Source: Aquarana catesbeiana
Taxonomy: Eukaryota; Chordata; Amphibia; Anura; Ranidae
Direction: 5' to 3'
DNA length: 64,000 nucleotides
Assembly: GCF_042186555.1 (NCBI RefSeq)
Contig: NC_133328.1
Location: 611,227,901 to 611,291,900 of the forward strand
Shown here: positions 1 through 10,572 of the stretch, piece by piece
Layout: each line of letters starts with the position of its first letter
Position numbering within the stretch: position 1 is the stretch's first letter
Program-made: the position numbers and the translations under genes
The notes under the pieces: model-generated
What the model was told of the DNA's origin: nothing
The model's input: the letters and a program-made list of their open reading frames with translations, nothing else
Database searches by the model: none

Positions 1-155
1 TACCCAATCACATGCAAGGAAAATAGAAAAAAAAATGATTTTTGCTTGCACATGATTGAACAATGGAAGTCAGCAGAGCTCCTCTTTATTTACTAAGCAC
101 TGGAGCGACTGCACTTGCAAAGTGCACAGTCTATTCGCCTTTAGTAAATGACCCC
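1..155. repeat. Dispersed repeat, cut by window start
   Basis: The reverse complement reads from a 'tttactaaaggcgaatag' end towards 'catgtgattgggta'. The layout (a TTTACTAAA end, then 'gtgcactttgcaagtgcag') matches one arm of a palindromic repeat that I associate with ranid frogs. The other arm would lie left of the window. No coding potential. The family assignment is from recognition only. Confidence 0.45.
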
Positions 156-193
156 TGTATGTACTTCGGATATATTACGTCTAACTGGCAATA

Positions 194-368
194 GGGTTGA
201 TTTACAAAACTGGAGAGTGCAAAATCTGGTGCAGCTGTGCATGGTAGCCAATCAGCTTCTAACTTCAGCTTGTTCAATTAAACTTTGATAATAAAATCAG
301 GAAGCTGATTGGTTTCTATGCAGAGCTGCACCAGCTTTCGCACGCTCCGGTTTTAGTAAATCAACCCC
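194..368. repeat. Foldback MITE (GGGTTGATTTA family)
   Basis: The two halves are imperfect reverse complements: it opens GGGTTGATTTAC and closes GTAAATCAACCCC style, with 'gagagtgcaaaatctggtgcagctg' mirrored by 'cagctttcgcacgctcc'. The whole 175 bp can fold into one hairpin. This is a non-autonomous, non-coding palindromic MITE. A related copy, broken by a hAT insertion, lies at 20524-21403. Confidence 0.7.
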
Positions 369-978
369 AATGCATCCTATCTGTGCCTACACTGAGTTGT
401 TTTTATGTTTGAATAAAAAAAGAAAAACGAAAAAAAAAAAATGCAACCAAATGGAATTTTGATTGAAATCTGAACACTAGTTGGGAGTTGTCAGAATCAT
501 TGATGCAGAAAACAGACAGGTAATTCTCTACACTGCAGGCTATTTGGGTGAAAGCAAATTAACATGGCGTTCTCTGATAATATTTGTCTTTTATTTCTGA
601 AAAAGGATAAAAACTTCCAGTCTACATAAAAAGGAAATATTTTAGAGATTTTAATCCTGACTTGCTGCGCATTGAGGACAGTGGGGCTGGTCTCCTATAT
701 GACACAAAGAAGACTTTTTTAAGGTTAACATGAGATGGAAATGAACCAATCTTTGTTTTTGGTGATGCAGCAAGAAAGATTTAGTTAGAGGAATGGGCAC
801 TCATGTAGGCAGGTGCAGTCTATATTCTCCACTGTAGGTGGCGCTGGACCGCAGCAGCAATGCAGTTGGGGGAACTTGGTTCCTCTGTGGTTTCCTCGGT
901 TACAAGGGTGAAGCTATCTAATTGGATGTGGGTGCTGCATGTGACTCTGGCAGCCATCTTGGGTCAGACAGAGTCTAT
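369..978. other. Intergenic, nothing recognised
   Basis: AT-rich sequence with short A-runs. I see no ORF of interest, no terminal repeats and no RNA gene. Confidence 0.5.
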
Positions 979-1754
979 TTAACCTCCCTGGCGGTATGAT
1001 TATGTCGAATTTTAGGTGCTAAAAGCGGTACAATTATTTTGCATGGAAATTTGGCGTTTTATATTGTAGGCTTGTAATTCTTAACAATAACACACTTAAA
1101 TCTGTCCAAACAAGAGTCTAGTAGATATCCCGGGTATGAGAAAGTTTGAAACACAAAATCATACATTATAATAAAATAAATAAATATAAATAATTTAAAA
1201 AAATAATAATATAATAATAATAATAATAAAATAAATTTCCCCACAATTCACTATCACTCAATTCTGCAAGTGTTCTAATTTACTATCGCTGTTTTCTAGC
1301 TGGTCTAAAGCCACTTTTGACGTAAAGGGACACTTTTTGGTTGCTATGGACAATCTCCAGTTTCCAGGCAGAAAGAACAGTATATATAATATAAAACTGC
1401 ATGCAGGGCGCTGGACAAAGCATTGGGGACAAAAGGGATGTGAAATAATTTCATACAGTACTGTAATCTGTAAGATTACAGTACTGTATGTGTTATGATT
1501 TTTACATTTTCTGAATTTGCCACCAGGCTCCGCCCCGTGCGTTGTGACGCTCGCAGGGAACGGAGCCTGGCACAGAGAGGCTTCGGCTTCGGGAGGAGGA
1601 CAGAGCCTGCAGACACTGCGGGGGGACATCACAGGATCCTGGGGACAAGGTAAGTACCAGGATCCTACAATGCAATCCCGAGTGTGGCTCAGGGTTACCG
1701 CTAATGGTGCTGAAATTTAACCCCGAGCCACACTCGGGAATACTGTCAGGGAGG
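979..1754. mobile_element. TTAA-target element (CCTCCCTGGCGGTA termini)
   Basis: A TTAA at 979-982 is followed by CCTCCCTGGCGGTA. The far end carries 'actgtcagggagg', an inverted copy of that terminus with a few mismatches, but the right-hand TTAA has decayed to CTAC. The interior has an AT microsatellite (about 1165-1235), a perfect 18-bp hairpin at 1452-1490 and a second inverted repeat around 'cccgagtgtggctc' / 'gagccacactcggg'. It is non-coding. A TTAA target fits piggyBac or Kolobok; the sequence does not decide between them. Confidence 0.65.
1452..1490. repeat. Perfect 18-bp hairpin with 3-nt loop
   Basis: Stem 'catacagtactgtaatct' at 1452-1469, loop gta, then the exact complement to 1490. 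It lies inside the TTAA element and probably belongs to its palindromic core. Confidence 0.85.
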
Positions 1755-2246
1755 CTACGACTCCAGATCCCAGGCTTGGCACGCTTTGTGATAGTAGCTA
1801 GCAAAGGGTAAGGATCCCCGTCTGTCAAGGACAATACTTAGAGACATGGAAAGGTTCTGGAGGAGTAGGGACACTGCAGGGCCTACATCTACCTCTCAGG
1901 AAGCCTTCCTTATTGGGTGTGGACCAGCCAGGCTGCATTCTGCTCCTTATGGCGGATGCTGTCCGCATCTTCCAATCTGCATATCGCTGGTCCATGGCTG
2001 TCTCTGTTGTAAGTGATTCTGGTTGGGTGTGCTCCCCGCTGGGCCTATTGTATTTGTTGAACCTTTCTACAATATAATGTTACTGCAAAACCTGGACTCT
2101 GTGTGTTCACTACTCACCGCACAACGCTGCACCTCCCACACTCGGACAGGTTAGAAAATGCCCTAGACATTATTTGCCCTCATGATGAGCTCCTCTCTAG
2201 CTCTCCCCTGGTCACTGCCATAACTATAGAATGAAACTCCCTCTAC
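1755..2246. other. Intergenic, nothing recognised
   Basis: Moderate GC. No ORF, RNA gene or terminal repeat found. The last eight bases (2239-2246, CCCTCTAC) are the target duplication of the next element. Confidence 0.5.
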
Positions 2247-2691
2247 CAGTGATGGAAGTAAGTCATACATGTGCAAGTCACAAGCAAGTCTCAAGTCTTA
2301 ACCTTCAAGACACAAGCAAGTCCCAAGTTACTGTGGCGAAAAGCAAGCAAGTCAAGTCGAGTCCCTGCTAGAAGTCAAGCAAGTCAAGTCATTTATTTTG
2401 GTCAAGTCACAAATTAAGTCAAAATACTGATCTACCCCAAAGCCGGGACTCGGGGGGAGCTTTCTTTTGTGGGGGAGGGGCGGCTTTTGCTTAGGCCAAG
2501 ACACAGCACTGGTGGTGCCAAGTCATTGCAAGTCAAATAGCCCAAGTCAAAGTCAAGTCGCAAGTCATTAGTGACAAGTCAAAGTCAAGTCGAGTCATTT
2601 ATTTAATTTTGTCAAGCAAGTCGCAAGTCCTCAAACAGGTGACTCGAGTCTGACTCGAGTCAAGTCATATGACTCGAGTCCCCCACCTCTG
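2247..2691. mobile_element. Non-autonomous hAT MITE with 8-bp TSD
   Basis: The direct repeat CCCTCTAC flanks it at 2239-2246 and 2692-2699. The element opens CAGTGATGGAAG and closes CCCCCACCTCTG, i.e. CAGAGGTGG on the other strand, a hAT-type terminus. The interior is dominated by irregular 'aagtcaagtc' repeats interrupted by a GC-rich insert (about 2430-2510). There is no transposase; it would need one supplied in trans. Confidence 0.85.
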
Positions 2692-2699
2692 CCCTCTAC

Positions 2700-4401
2700 T
2701 GGAATTCCAAATCTATATGAAAAGCCAGCAAGTACTTGAACCCAACAAAGTTTGTTCATAATGAGGTAGAAATAACTTTTTAACTTTCTTATCTTCATGG
2801 TAATTTCACCTGTTTCTTCATTAGAGTCAGCTTACTTTTAAAAATTTCATGTAAGCTCAAATTATTCAAGTCAAGATCCTGCTTTGGGATAAGTGTTGGC
2901 TCCATTCTGTCTAAGCCTTCTCAATCCGGAAGGGAATTGTCTAACTTATTACAATGCAGCACGTTCCACTGTGAGGTCTCTTCACAACAACATATACTGA
3001 ATGTTTAATAACAGTTTTAATTAAAAGTATTCTACATGACTCCCGTTAGCACATAGGCTAAATTCTCATGCTACATCATGGCCGTGTTTCTTAGACCTTG
3101 AATCTTTGTCTTCTTTTGGAAGGCAGTTCCCATTATTTCAAAATCAGTGCAGAAACAGTATTTGACTGCGGTAAGCTGAAGCTTAAATTTAACAGGCCAG
3201 TGACCCCAAATTACCACTTAGTAGCAAAGAGTTATAATAATAAATACTCAATAGATAAGTACGCCATAAGGATTTACCAAGTCTCCAATTATTGCAATCG
3301 TATGTTTGACACATTCTTGCTACATTAAGCAAATTGGTTTCAGCAAATAGAAATTGTCCATTGTGAGCAACAGTAGATAATCACTGAATATGAAGCTACA
3401 CAAAGTTGATACATTGGAAGTTAGCTCTCCTCAAGGTTACAGCAGCCACATTCGCTGTCCATATAAAATGAGGCTGCAGTGTGACTTGAGTGGCCACACT
3501 AAAGAGGAGTCAAGCCTTGCTTATCAATCTAGCACTGGGCATTGATTGTAGATTTGTAGGAGACTACTAGATCTAAAAGAACCAATTCTTATTCCTGAAA
3601 GACCTCCAGGTTCCTGGTCACCTTGGTCAACCCAAGAAAACCCAAGTTTCTTTTTTAGCATTATTTCTACCTTCCTGCACCAAATGTTAGTGTACCAAAG
3701 AGGAATAAAACCTTTAGACAGCTAACTCTTTTCGGTCAAAGTATTTGTAATTCATTTTGTAAAGCGTTGAGCAAAATGTTGGAGCCAAGCCAGCGACCTC
3801 CCTCTTCTATACTGTCTTTAAGCAAATAAAACGGTATTGAAGCCAAAAGTAAACATTTATTATATTTCAGCTTACCATTTCTTAGATGTGATGGCTGCAT
3901 TAGTTTTCTTTTTTAAGCTTTCCTTTTTTCTATTTTCAGGTGGTGATCCAGCCAGTGCGTCTGTTGTTTTTCAAAGAACAAGCTCTTCAGCAGAATGTAT
4001 CAGTTACAGAGATGGGAGAAACCATTTACTACTGATGGGGGTGCTTACAATGATCAGGGGTGCTTACAATGATGATAGCAAACAAACACTCTTGTGCATT
4101 GGTGTGGTGACCAGGCGATCTATGACTCAAGGTATAGTGTCTCTGACCTTGCTTTTCTCCAGGATAGGGGATATCCTAATAGTTACAAAAAAAAGATAAA
4201 AATAAGGGGGGGGGGGCACCAGCCTTGTGTATTATCCCAAGATAATTTATTAATAAAAATAATTTAAAAAACTACTCACAATCATGTGGAAAATGATTGC
4301 TTGTAAAAGCCACCTGTTTGTGGCAATCAGTCCTGGAACTGACAGTCTCTAGACAGCAAGGGGGAAGACATCAAGACCACTTCTGGCTGGTGTGTTTTCA
4401 A
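2700..4401. other. Intergenic, no gene supported
   Basis: Mostly AT-rich unique-looking sequence. Reading frames near 3098-3328 and 3837-4199 are short, unconserved in appearance and resemble no family I know. A G-run occurs at about 4205-4216. Confidence 0.5.
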
Positions 4402-4414
4402 AGGAGTACCTTCT

Positions 4415-4446
4415 CTGAGGAAGAAGGTACTCCTTCGAAACGCGTC
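4415..4446 (+). ncRNA. Hammerhead-ribozyme-like core (copy 1)
   Basis: CTGAGGA (fits CUGANGA) at 4415-4421, then the stem-loop GAAGG-tact-CCTTC at 4423-4436, then GAAAC and GCGTC. The order CUGANGA / stem II / GAAA / short stem III / cleavable UH is that of a type I hammerhead. There is one extra A between the CUGANGA box and stem II, and I find no good stem I pairing around it, so activity is doubtful. The preceding bases also pair with the stem II strand, giving an alternative long hairpin (about 4401-4435). Confidence 0.45.
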
Positions 4447-4479
4447 AGCCATGGGTCAGCCATGGGTCAGCGTCAGCCA

Positions 4480-4795
4480 TGGGTTCCCCCTTAATGAGCA
4501 TACCGGCCCCCTTAATGAGCATATGGATTTTAAGGGGACCTCCATGCCGAAAAAAACGATGTGATTGACAGCAGCGGGAGCCAATGGCTGCGCTGCTATC
4601 AATCTACCCAATCAAGAGCCGAAAACCCCGGGCAGAGAGACAGCACGTCCCTGCCGGGTCAAGTTCGAGGGTTCAGGTAAGTAAAATGGGGGGGGGGTGG
4701 TGCTGGGGGGCCGGTCACTGACAGGTGTTTTTTCACCTTAATGCATAGGATGCATTAAGGTGAAAAAACACAAAGGTTTACAACCCCTTTAGTGC
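4480..4795. repeat. Dispersed repeat with long perfect hairpin
   Basis: It ends in 'caacccctttag', an end seen in TTAA-type frog repeats. It contains a 22-bp perfect stem at 4725-4771 (GTGTTTTTTCACCTTAATGCAT, loop AGG). The left boundary is unclear. Non-coding. Confidence 0.5.
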
Positions 4796-4888
4796 TATCT
4801 GAGGAAACATAAAAAGAAAATAGTCCAGAGTTTGGCTTTTAGGAAAGGTTCTCTCAGGAAGTGTATTTGAAATTGTGTCTCTGCATTA

Positions 4889-5153
4889 GTGTCGGTTCAC
4901 ACTGAGGCAGCACGACTTGCAGCGCGACTGCCTCAGGCGACCTGCACACGACAGGAGCAGCGACTTGCAAAACGACTTCTGTACAGAAGTCAATGCAAGT
5001 CACCTCAAGTCGCCCCCAAAGTTGTACAGGAACCTTTTTCTAAATCGGAGCGACTTGTGTCGCTCCGATTAGAATGGATCCATTGTACAGAACGGGACGT
5101 GACTTGTCAGGCGGCTAAGTTGCCTGACAAGTCGTCCCAGTGTGAACCGGCAC
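4889..5153. mobile_element. MITE with GTGTCGGTTCACACTG termini (Harbinger-like)
   Basis: Opens GTGTCGGTTCACACTG and closes CAGTGTGAACCGGCAC, a near-perfect inverted repeat of about 16 bp. It is preceded by TTA and followed by TTT, one mismatch from the 3-bp TWA duplication of PIF/Harbinger. The interior is rich in 'cgacttg' repeats and inverted repeats. Non-coding; a reading frame crosses it but has no family resemblance. Confidence 0.65.
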
Positions 5154-5791
5154 TTTGCAAAATCGTTGGTGGCTGGGATGAAAGGCAAAGTAGACTTGTG
5201 TAAGATGAGTTCTTCCCTACTCATAGCTCTCCTTTAGGAGCTGGAGTTATACACTCACTCTGCAGACCACACATAGTTGGCAGCAGTTCATCCTACTCAC
5301 TCTTTAAATTAAAAAGAAACCTTTCTTCCCTCTAACCTGATTTATGCAAACTAGGCCAGCTAAGTGGTCTGTGACTGCTTAACCAGCTGAATCCCAATCA
5401 ATAGCACTTCAAATAGTTGCCTTATTATCCCTGTGCTTCCACCAGGGAAAAATATTCATGCACACAAAGCAATCTTCTGTTTGCTTCATTAACTTAATTG
5501 GAATTAAGACATTGTTTTTGTGTTTCTGTGACATGCTGTATGGGCATTTCAGTAAGGGGTTGTTAACCTTCTTTTTGTTTGTCTTTTTATGTTCTACATT
5601 GACATTTTTTTTTATCATATATATAAATCACTCTCTGGCATCTTATATCCAAGACTCATTCTTGGCTCTGTCCGTCATCATAAAGTCTCCCTCCTCCTGC
5701 TGCATTTTTCATTTTTCAATTCAGAATTAAAGGTGAACTGCAGGCAGATGTGAAAGAAAAAAAAAATTACTGCAGATGTGTAATCGTTAAT
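5154..5791. other. Intergenic, nothing recognised
   Basis: AT-rich with T-runs. No gene or repeat boundary seen until the hAT target duplication at 5784-5791. Confidence 0.45.
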
Positions 5792-6182
5792 CAGGGCCGT
5801 CTTTAAGGCAGGGCAAAAGGGGCAGCTGCCCTGGGCCCTGTCATTGTTTTGGGGCCCAAAGCAGGGGCCTCATACTTGCCAACTATCCCAGTTTAAATTC
5901 CCTTGTCCCTTGAAGTTTTAGTCCCGTGCTGTGTCCCGATATCTCAGTGTGAAGTTCTGTTACTAATGCTGCTCAGCTCTGACCTATTGTTGTGTACAGA
6001 TGACTCACCTACAGACCCTGTGTTTACATGTAAATAACCGGCATTGATATGTAAATAGCGGCACCATTAATATGTTAATAGTGTTGGACTGTCTGCATTG
6101 ATATGTAAATAGAGGCAGCATTCATATGTATATCATGCCCCCCTGAGTACAATCTAGCAACCAATCAGTGAGCAGTACTTAA

Positions 6183-7405
6183 CCACTTCAATACAGGGCA
6201 CTTAGACACCTTCCTGCCCGGACCAATTTCGCAGTTTGAATGACAATTGCGCGGTCATGCTACACTGTACCCAAACTAAATTTTTATCATTTTGTTCCCA
6301 CAAATAGAGCTTTCTTTTGATGGTATTTGATCACCTCTGCGATTTTTATTTTTTGCTAAACAAATAAAAAAAGACCAAAAATTTTGAAAAAAATAAAAGT
6401 TTTGCTTTTGTTTCTGTTAAAAAAAATTGTAAATAAGTAATTTTTCTCTTTCACTGATGGGCACTGATAAGGCGTCACTGACAGGCACTGATACGGCGGC
6501 ACCGATGAGGTGGCACCAATGAGCGGGCACTGAAGATGGGCACTGATATGCGGCACTGATGGGCACTGGTAGGCGGCACTGATGGGTGGCACTCACATGT
6601 AGCACTGATGGGCATTGATAGGCGGCACTGATGGGCACTGATGGGTGGCACTGGGTGTCACTGGTTGGCACTGATGGGCACTGATAGGCGACACTGATTG
6701 GCAATGAAAGGCGGCACTGCTGGGCACTGCTGGGCACTGATAGGGTGGCGCTGATAGGCGGCACTGATAGGCGGCACTACTGGGCACTGATAGGTGGTAC
6801 TGCTGGGCACTGATGGGCACTGATACGTGGCACTGATGGGCACTGATACGCGGCACTGATATGAGGCACTGATGGGCATCCCTGGTGGCACTGGCAGTGG
6901 TAGGCATTGAAGTGGGCACTGATTGGCAGCTGCCTGGGCACAGATTGGCAGCTGCCTGGGCACACAGTGGCATTTCCCTGGGGGTCTAGGGGCATACCTG
7001 GTGGTCCAGTGTGGATCGCTTCCCTGGTGGTCCTGGGCGGCTTCCCTGGTGGTACTGGGTAGGATCCCAGGGGGGGCTGTGCTGATAAACAATCAGCACA
7101 GACCCCCCCCTGTCAGGAGAGCAGCCGATCGGCTCTCCTCTACTCGTGTCTGTCTTTCTATTCACATCGTGATCAGCCGTGATTGGACACGGCTGATCAC
7201 GTGGTAAAGAGTCTCCGTCAGAGACTCTTTACCTAGATCGGTGTTGCAGGGTGTCAGACTGACACCCCGCAACAACGATCGTCGCGATGCGCACCCCTGG
7301 GGGCGTGCAGCGGCTCGATATTCCTGATCACGTCATATGACGTCCGGTCAGGAATATCAAACCACTTTGCCGCCGTCATTTGGTAATAGGGCGGGTGGCA
7401 AGTGG
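6183..7405. mobile_element. TTAA-target element (TTAACCACTT family), copy A
   Basis: Flanked by perfect TTAA at 6179-6182 and 7406-7409. Opens CCACTTCAATACAGGGCAC and closes GGGTGGCAAGTGG, an inverted CCACTT terminus. It carries a minisatellite (6440-6960) and long inverted repeats towards the right end, such as 'gctgatcacgtg' and 'gatatt'/'aatatc' tracts near 7170-7360. Non-coding; homologous copies lie at 18894, 30396, 34389 and 38490. piggyBac or Kolobok is plausible from the TTAA. Confidence 0.8.
6440..6960. repeat. Minisatellite, GGGCACTGAT(A/G)GGYGGCACT units
   Basis: Roughly 20-bp degenerate units, many alternating 'gggcactgat' and 'ggcggcact'. The minus strand shows several overlapping Ser/Pro/Cys/Gln-rich open frames that are a by-product of the repeat. 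The same unit occurs in homologous elements at 19180-19700 and 38840-39230. Confidence 0.85.
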
Positions 7406-7701
7406 TTAAGTGCAGTAATCTCTAGCAACCAATCAGTGAGCAGGAATGATGTACAGTAATCTCTAGCAACCAATTAACAAGCAGAAGTCACGTGCTGTGA
7501 CCTCTAGTAGCCAATGAGTGGTAACGATATGCTATAACCTCTAGCAACCAATCGCAATCACTGCCTGATCTGATTTAGTAAACTGATTTTTAGTCTAGCT
7601 GCTATTTATTGTATGTCTCAGAGCAGGTGAAATTGCATGGGGGGCCCAAGAAAATGTCTGCCCAGGGTCCAATCAATAATAAAGACGGCCCTGTCATTAA
7701 T

Positions 7702-8344
7702 ATATCCTTAAAGTGAAACTACACTGGATCTGAGCACAACAAACCAAAAACACTATTTAGTTCATTTTTAATATTCAAAGCAAACTCCCCCATCTATCCA
7801 TGTCCCCAGTCTTTATTTTGCTGAGAAATCACTTTTAAAAACACATCCCTAGCATTTCTGGCGGTGGCCATCTTGAGTAAGGGCAGATGATTCATGTAGC
7901 ATTTACTTCTTACAATCCACCTGCCCTTAGTTCAGGCATGCGAGCAAGAGGGTGTGTTTAGCTGAGGAAACCCTCCCTCCTTTCCTGAAGACTCCTGGGA
8001 TTTATGACATAATTTGCCTAGGTCTGGAAACCAGGAAGTGATTGAAGAAATGTGTGACAGACCCAAACGGGACAGGGGCTTTTGGAGGGGATTGCAGGGT
8101 AGCCTCTTGCCTACTGACAATGGGCCCTGGCATTTGAGGGAGCTGCAAGCATTCAGGAAGATGTCCTGTTATATAATGCAAGATGACTTTACCGCATTTA
8201 ACATGTATGTGAAAAGAAAGCTGGTTAATTAGATTTGGACAACCCTGGGTCTTCTTGAATACTGGTACCGAACTGTACGGATGGGCACTGACCTAACTCA
8301 CCTAGGCTTGTCTAGATGACTATTTGTTAATTAGCTTACTGTTT
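7702..8344. other. Intergenic, nothing recognised
   Basis: Unique-looking sequence. A frame at 8014-8232 is open on the plus strand but lacks recognisable domains and is not supported as a gene. Confidence 0.45.
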
Positions 8345-9020
8345 TGTAGCACTTCCCCTGTAGGGATTGCTGTGTGTAGACTTCTCTGAGCTTTGCCTTC
8401 TGATATTGCAGCCAGTTACTAGGGGTTTCCACACAACCACCCACGTTGCCACCGGCTCGTTTACAATAATGAATCTGTGAGTTTGGGAGGTTTTTTTGTG
8501 TAGCACTCGCCCCCGTAGGAGCTGCTGATGAATGTTTAATCCTGTACTCTGCCTATCAACACCAAGAACAGACTCAACCCCTCTGGCAAACCTGTATAGT
8601 GATATTAGTGTGAGACCTAAGAGAAACAGTAATGGTACACCACATGGTAAATTTACCGTATCCTTGGAACCCGTCACTTCACTGGTTGCAGTAATAGATA
8701 TAGTCTCACACCAAATGTATATTAACCACTAGGGATGAGCTTCGTGTTCGAGTCGAACCCATGTTCGACTCGAACATCGGCTGTTCGATCGTTCGCCGAA
8801 TTGCGAACGTTATGGGCCGTTCGCGCTAAATTCGTGTGGCGCGTCACGGCCCATAATTCACTGCGGCATCGCAGTGCATTGCTGGCTGATGATTGGCCAA
8901 GCATGCACTATGACCCGCATGCTTGGCCAATCACAGCGCCGTCAGTAGAGAGAGCTGTAATTGGCCAAAGCCAGGGTGGCTTTGGCCAATTATGGCTCAG
9001 GGGATTTAGTACACACCCCA

Positions 9021-9031
9021 CACTATATAAG
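9021..9031 (+). promoter_or_regulatory. TATA box, hAT 5' region
   Basis: CACTATATAAG, followed at once by a GC hairpin 'ggccgcc-tgcac-ggcggcc'. It lies near the hAT 5' end and about 1.5 kb before the transposase start, so it could drive a spliced or long-leader transcript. A functional role is inference. Confidence 0.45.
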
Positions 9032-9254
9032 GCCGCCTGCACGGCGGCCCTGTGTAGTGTGTGTTCCGGTGTGCTGAGAGATAGAGAGAGAGAGAGACAG
9101 TGTCATTTGATTTGAGTTAGATAGATTAGGCAGAACAGTCAGTCAGTTAGCTGCACTTACAGTGTATTGTGTATATATATGCATCCCAGGTGTTGCATAT
9201 ATATATATACACTGTATTCAGTTTAGCTAGATCCGTTCCTGTTATCTTCTATCT

Positions 9255-9968
9255 AGACTATTTACATTTAATGCAGTGCGTCCTGCTCACAGTGTTCAGC
9301 TAGATCCGTTCCTGCTATTTACATTTAGTGCAGTGCGTCCTGCTCACAGTGTTCAGCTAGATCCGTTCCTGTTATCTTCTAGACTATTTACATTTAGTGC
9401 AGTGCGTCCTGCTCACAGTGTTCAGCTAGATCCGTTCCTGCAATTTACATTTAGTGCAGTGCGTCCTGCTCACAGTGTTCAGCTAGATCCGTTCCTGCTA
9501 TTTACATTTAGTGCAGTGCGTCCTGCTCACAGTGTTCAGCTAGATCCGTTCCTGCTATTTACATTTAGTGCAGTGCGTCCTGCTCACAGTGTTCAGCTAG
9601 ATCCGTTCCTGTTATCTTCTAGACTATTTACATTTAGTGCAGTGCGTCCTGCTCACAGTGTTCAGCTAGATCCGTTCCTGCAATTTACATTTAGTGCAGT
9701 GCGTCCTGCTCACAGTGTTCAGCTAGATCCGTTCCTGCTATTTACATTTAGTGCAGTGCGTCCTGCTCACAGTGTTCAGCTAGATCCGTTCCTGCTATTT
9801 ACATTTAGTGCAGTGCGTCCTGCTCACAGTGTTCAGCTAGATCCGTTCCTGCTATTTACATTTAGTGCAGTGCGTCCTGCTCACAGTGTTCAGCTAGATC
9901 CGTTCCTGCTATTTACATTTAGTGCAGTGCGTCCTGCTCACAGTGTTCAGCTAGATCCGTTCCTGTTA
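9255..9968 (+). repeat. 57-bp tandem array, 12 copies, higher-order structure
   Basis: The unit runs 'gtgcagtgcgtcctgctcac...' for 57 bp, with some units of 69 bp that carry an extra 'tatcttctagac' tract. The order of variants (short, long, Q-variant, short) occurs twice in succession, so a block of about 240 bp was duplicated as a whole. All units are multiples of 3, which leaves one plus-strand frame open (9276-9980) encoding repeats with the core RPAHSVQLDPFL. I regard it as subterminal or promoter DNA rather than a gene. Confidence 0.9.
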
Positions 9969-10540
9969 AATTCCTACTGACCGGCAGGCTTGTCTGGTTA
10001 CAGTATATAAAGCTACCTGAAGAAAATTACAGGTGTTCTATTTGATCCTATTAGTACCACGGTCAGGCAGCTAGACTATTTACATTTAGTACAGTGCGTC
10101 CTGCTCACAGTGTTCAGCTAGATCCGTTCCTGTTATCTTCCTACTGACAGGCAGGCTTGTCTGGTTACAGTATATAAAGCTACCTGAAGAAAATTACAGG
10201 TGTTCTATTTGATCCTATTAGTACCACGGTCAGGCAGCTAGACTATTTACATTTAGTACAGTGCGTCCTGCTCACAGTGTACAGCTAGATCCGTTCCTGT
10301 TATCTTCCTACTGACAGGCAGGCTTGTCTGGTTACAGTATATAAAGCTACCTGAAGAAAATTACAGGTGTTCTATTTGATCCTATTAGTACCACGGTCAG
10401 GCAGCTAGACTATTTACATTTAGTACAGTGCGTCCTGCTCACAGTGTTCAGCTAGATCCGTTCCTGTTATCTTCCTACTGACAGGCAGGCTTGTCTGGTT
10501 ACAGTATATAAAGCTACTTGAAGAAAATTACAGGTGTTCT
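9969..10540 (+). repeat. About 167-bp tandem repeats, each with a TATA box
   Basis: Three and a half units. Each contains 'ggcaggcttgtctggttacag' and TATATAAAG, placing TATA boxes near 10004, 10171, 10338 and 10505, followed by 'gaaaattacaggtgttct'. The array ends directly before the transposase start, so it may act as a multiplied core promoter. Confidence 0.85.
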
Positions 10541-10572
10541 ATCCCAGCTTAGTGCAGCTACAGGCCATTAGT

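Larger units (their letters stand above)
5792..7693. mobile_element. hAT element, non-autonomous, with nested insertion
   Basis: Opens CAGGGCCGTCTTTA and closes TAAAGACGGCCCTG, a 14-bp inverted repeat. Flanks are TCGTTAAT (5784-5791) and TCATTAAT (7694-7701), an 8-bp duplication with one mismatch. Its own interior holds short repeats 'ctagcaaccaatcagtgagcag' (about 6153-6176 and four looser copies at 7420-7560) and 'gatatgtaaatag' units near 6040-6120. There is no transposase. The TTAA element at 6183-7405 inserted into it later. Confidence 0.8.

Noticed and set aside
1517..1720. Possible host exon with a GGTAAGT donor near 1649
   Set aside because: It lies inside a TTAA repeat element and the peptide has no recognisable domain.
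6356..7092. Several Ser/Pro/Cys/Gln-rich minus-strand ORFs
   Set aside because: By-products of the GGGCACTGAT minisatellite; the same pattern occurs at 19008-19792 and 38776-39626.
9276..9980. 234-codon ORF with 19-residue repeats as a gene
   Set aside because: Kept only as a finding: it spans a tandem array and has no signal peptide, domain or end other than the array edge.
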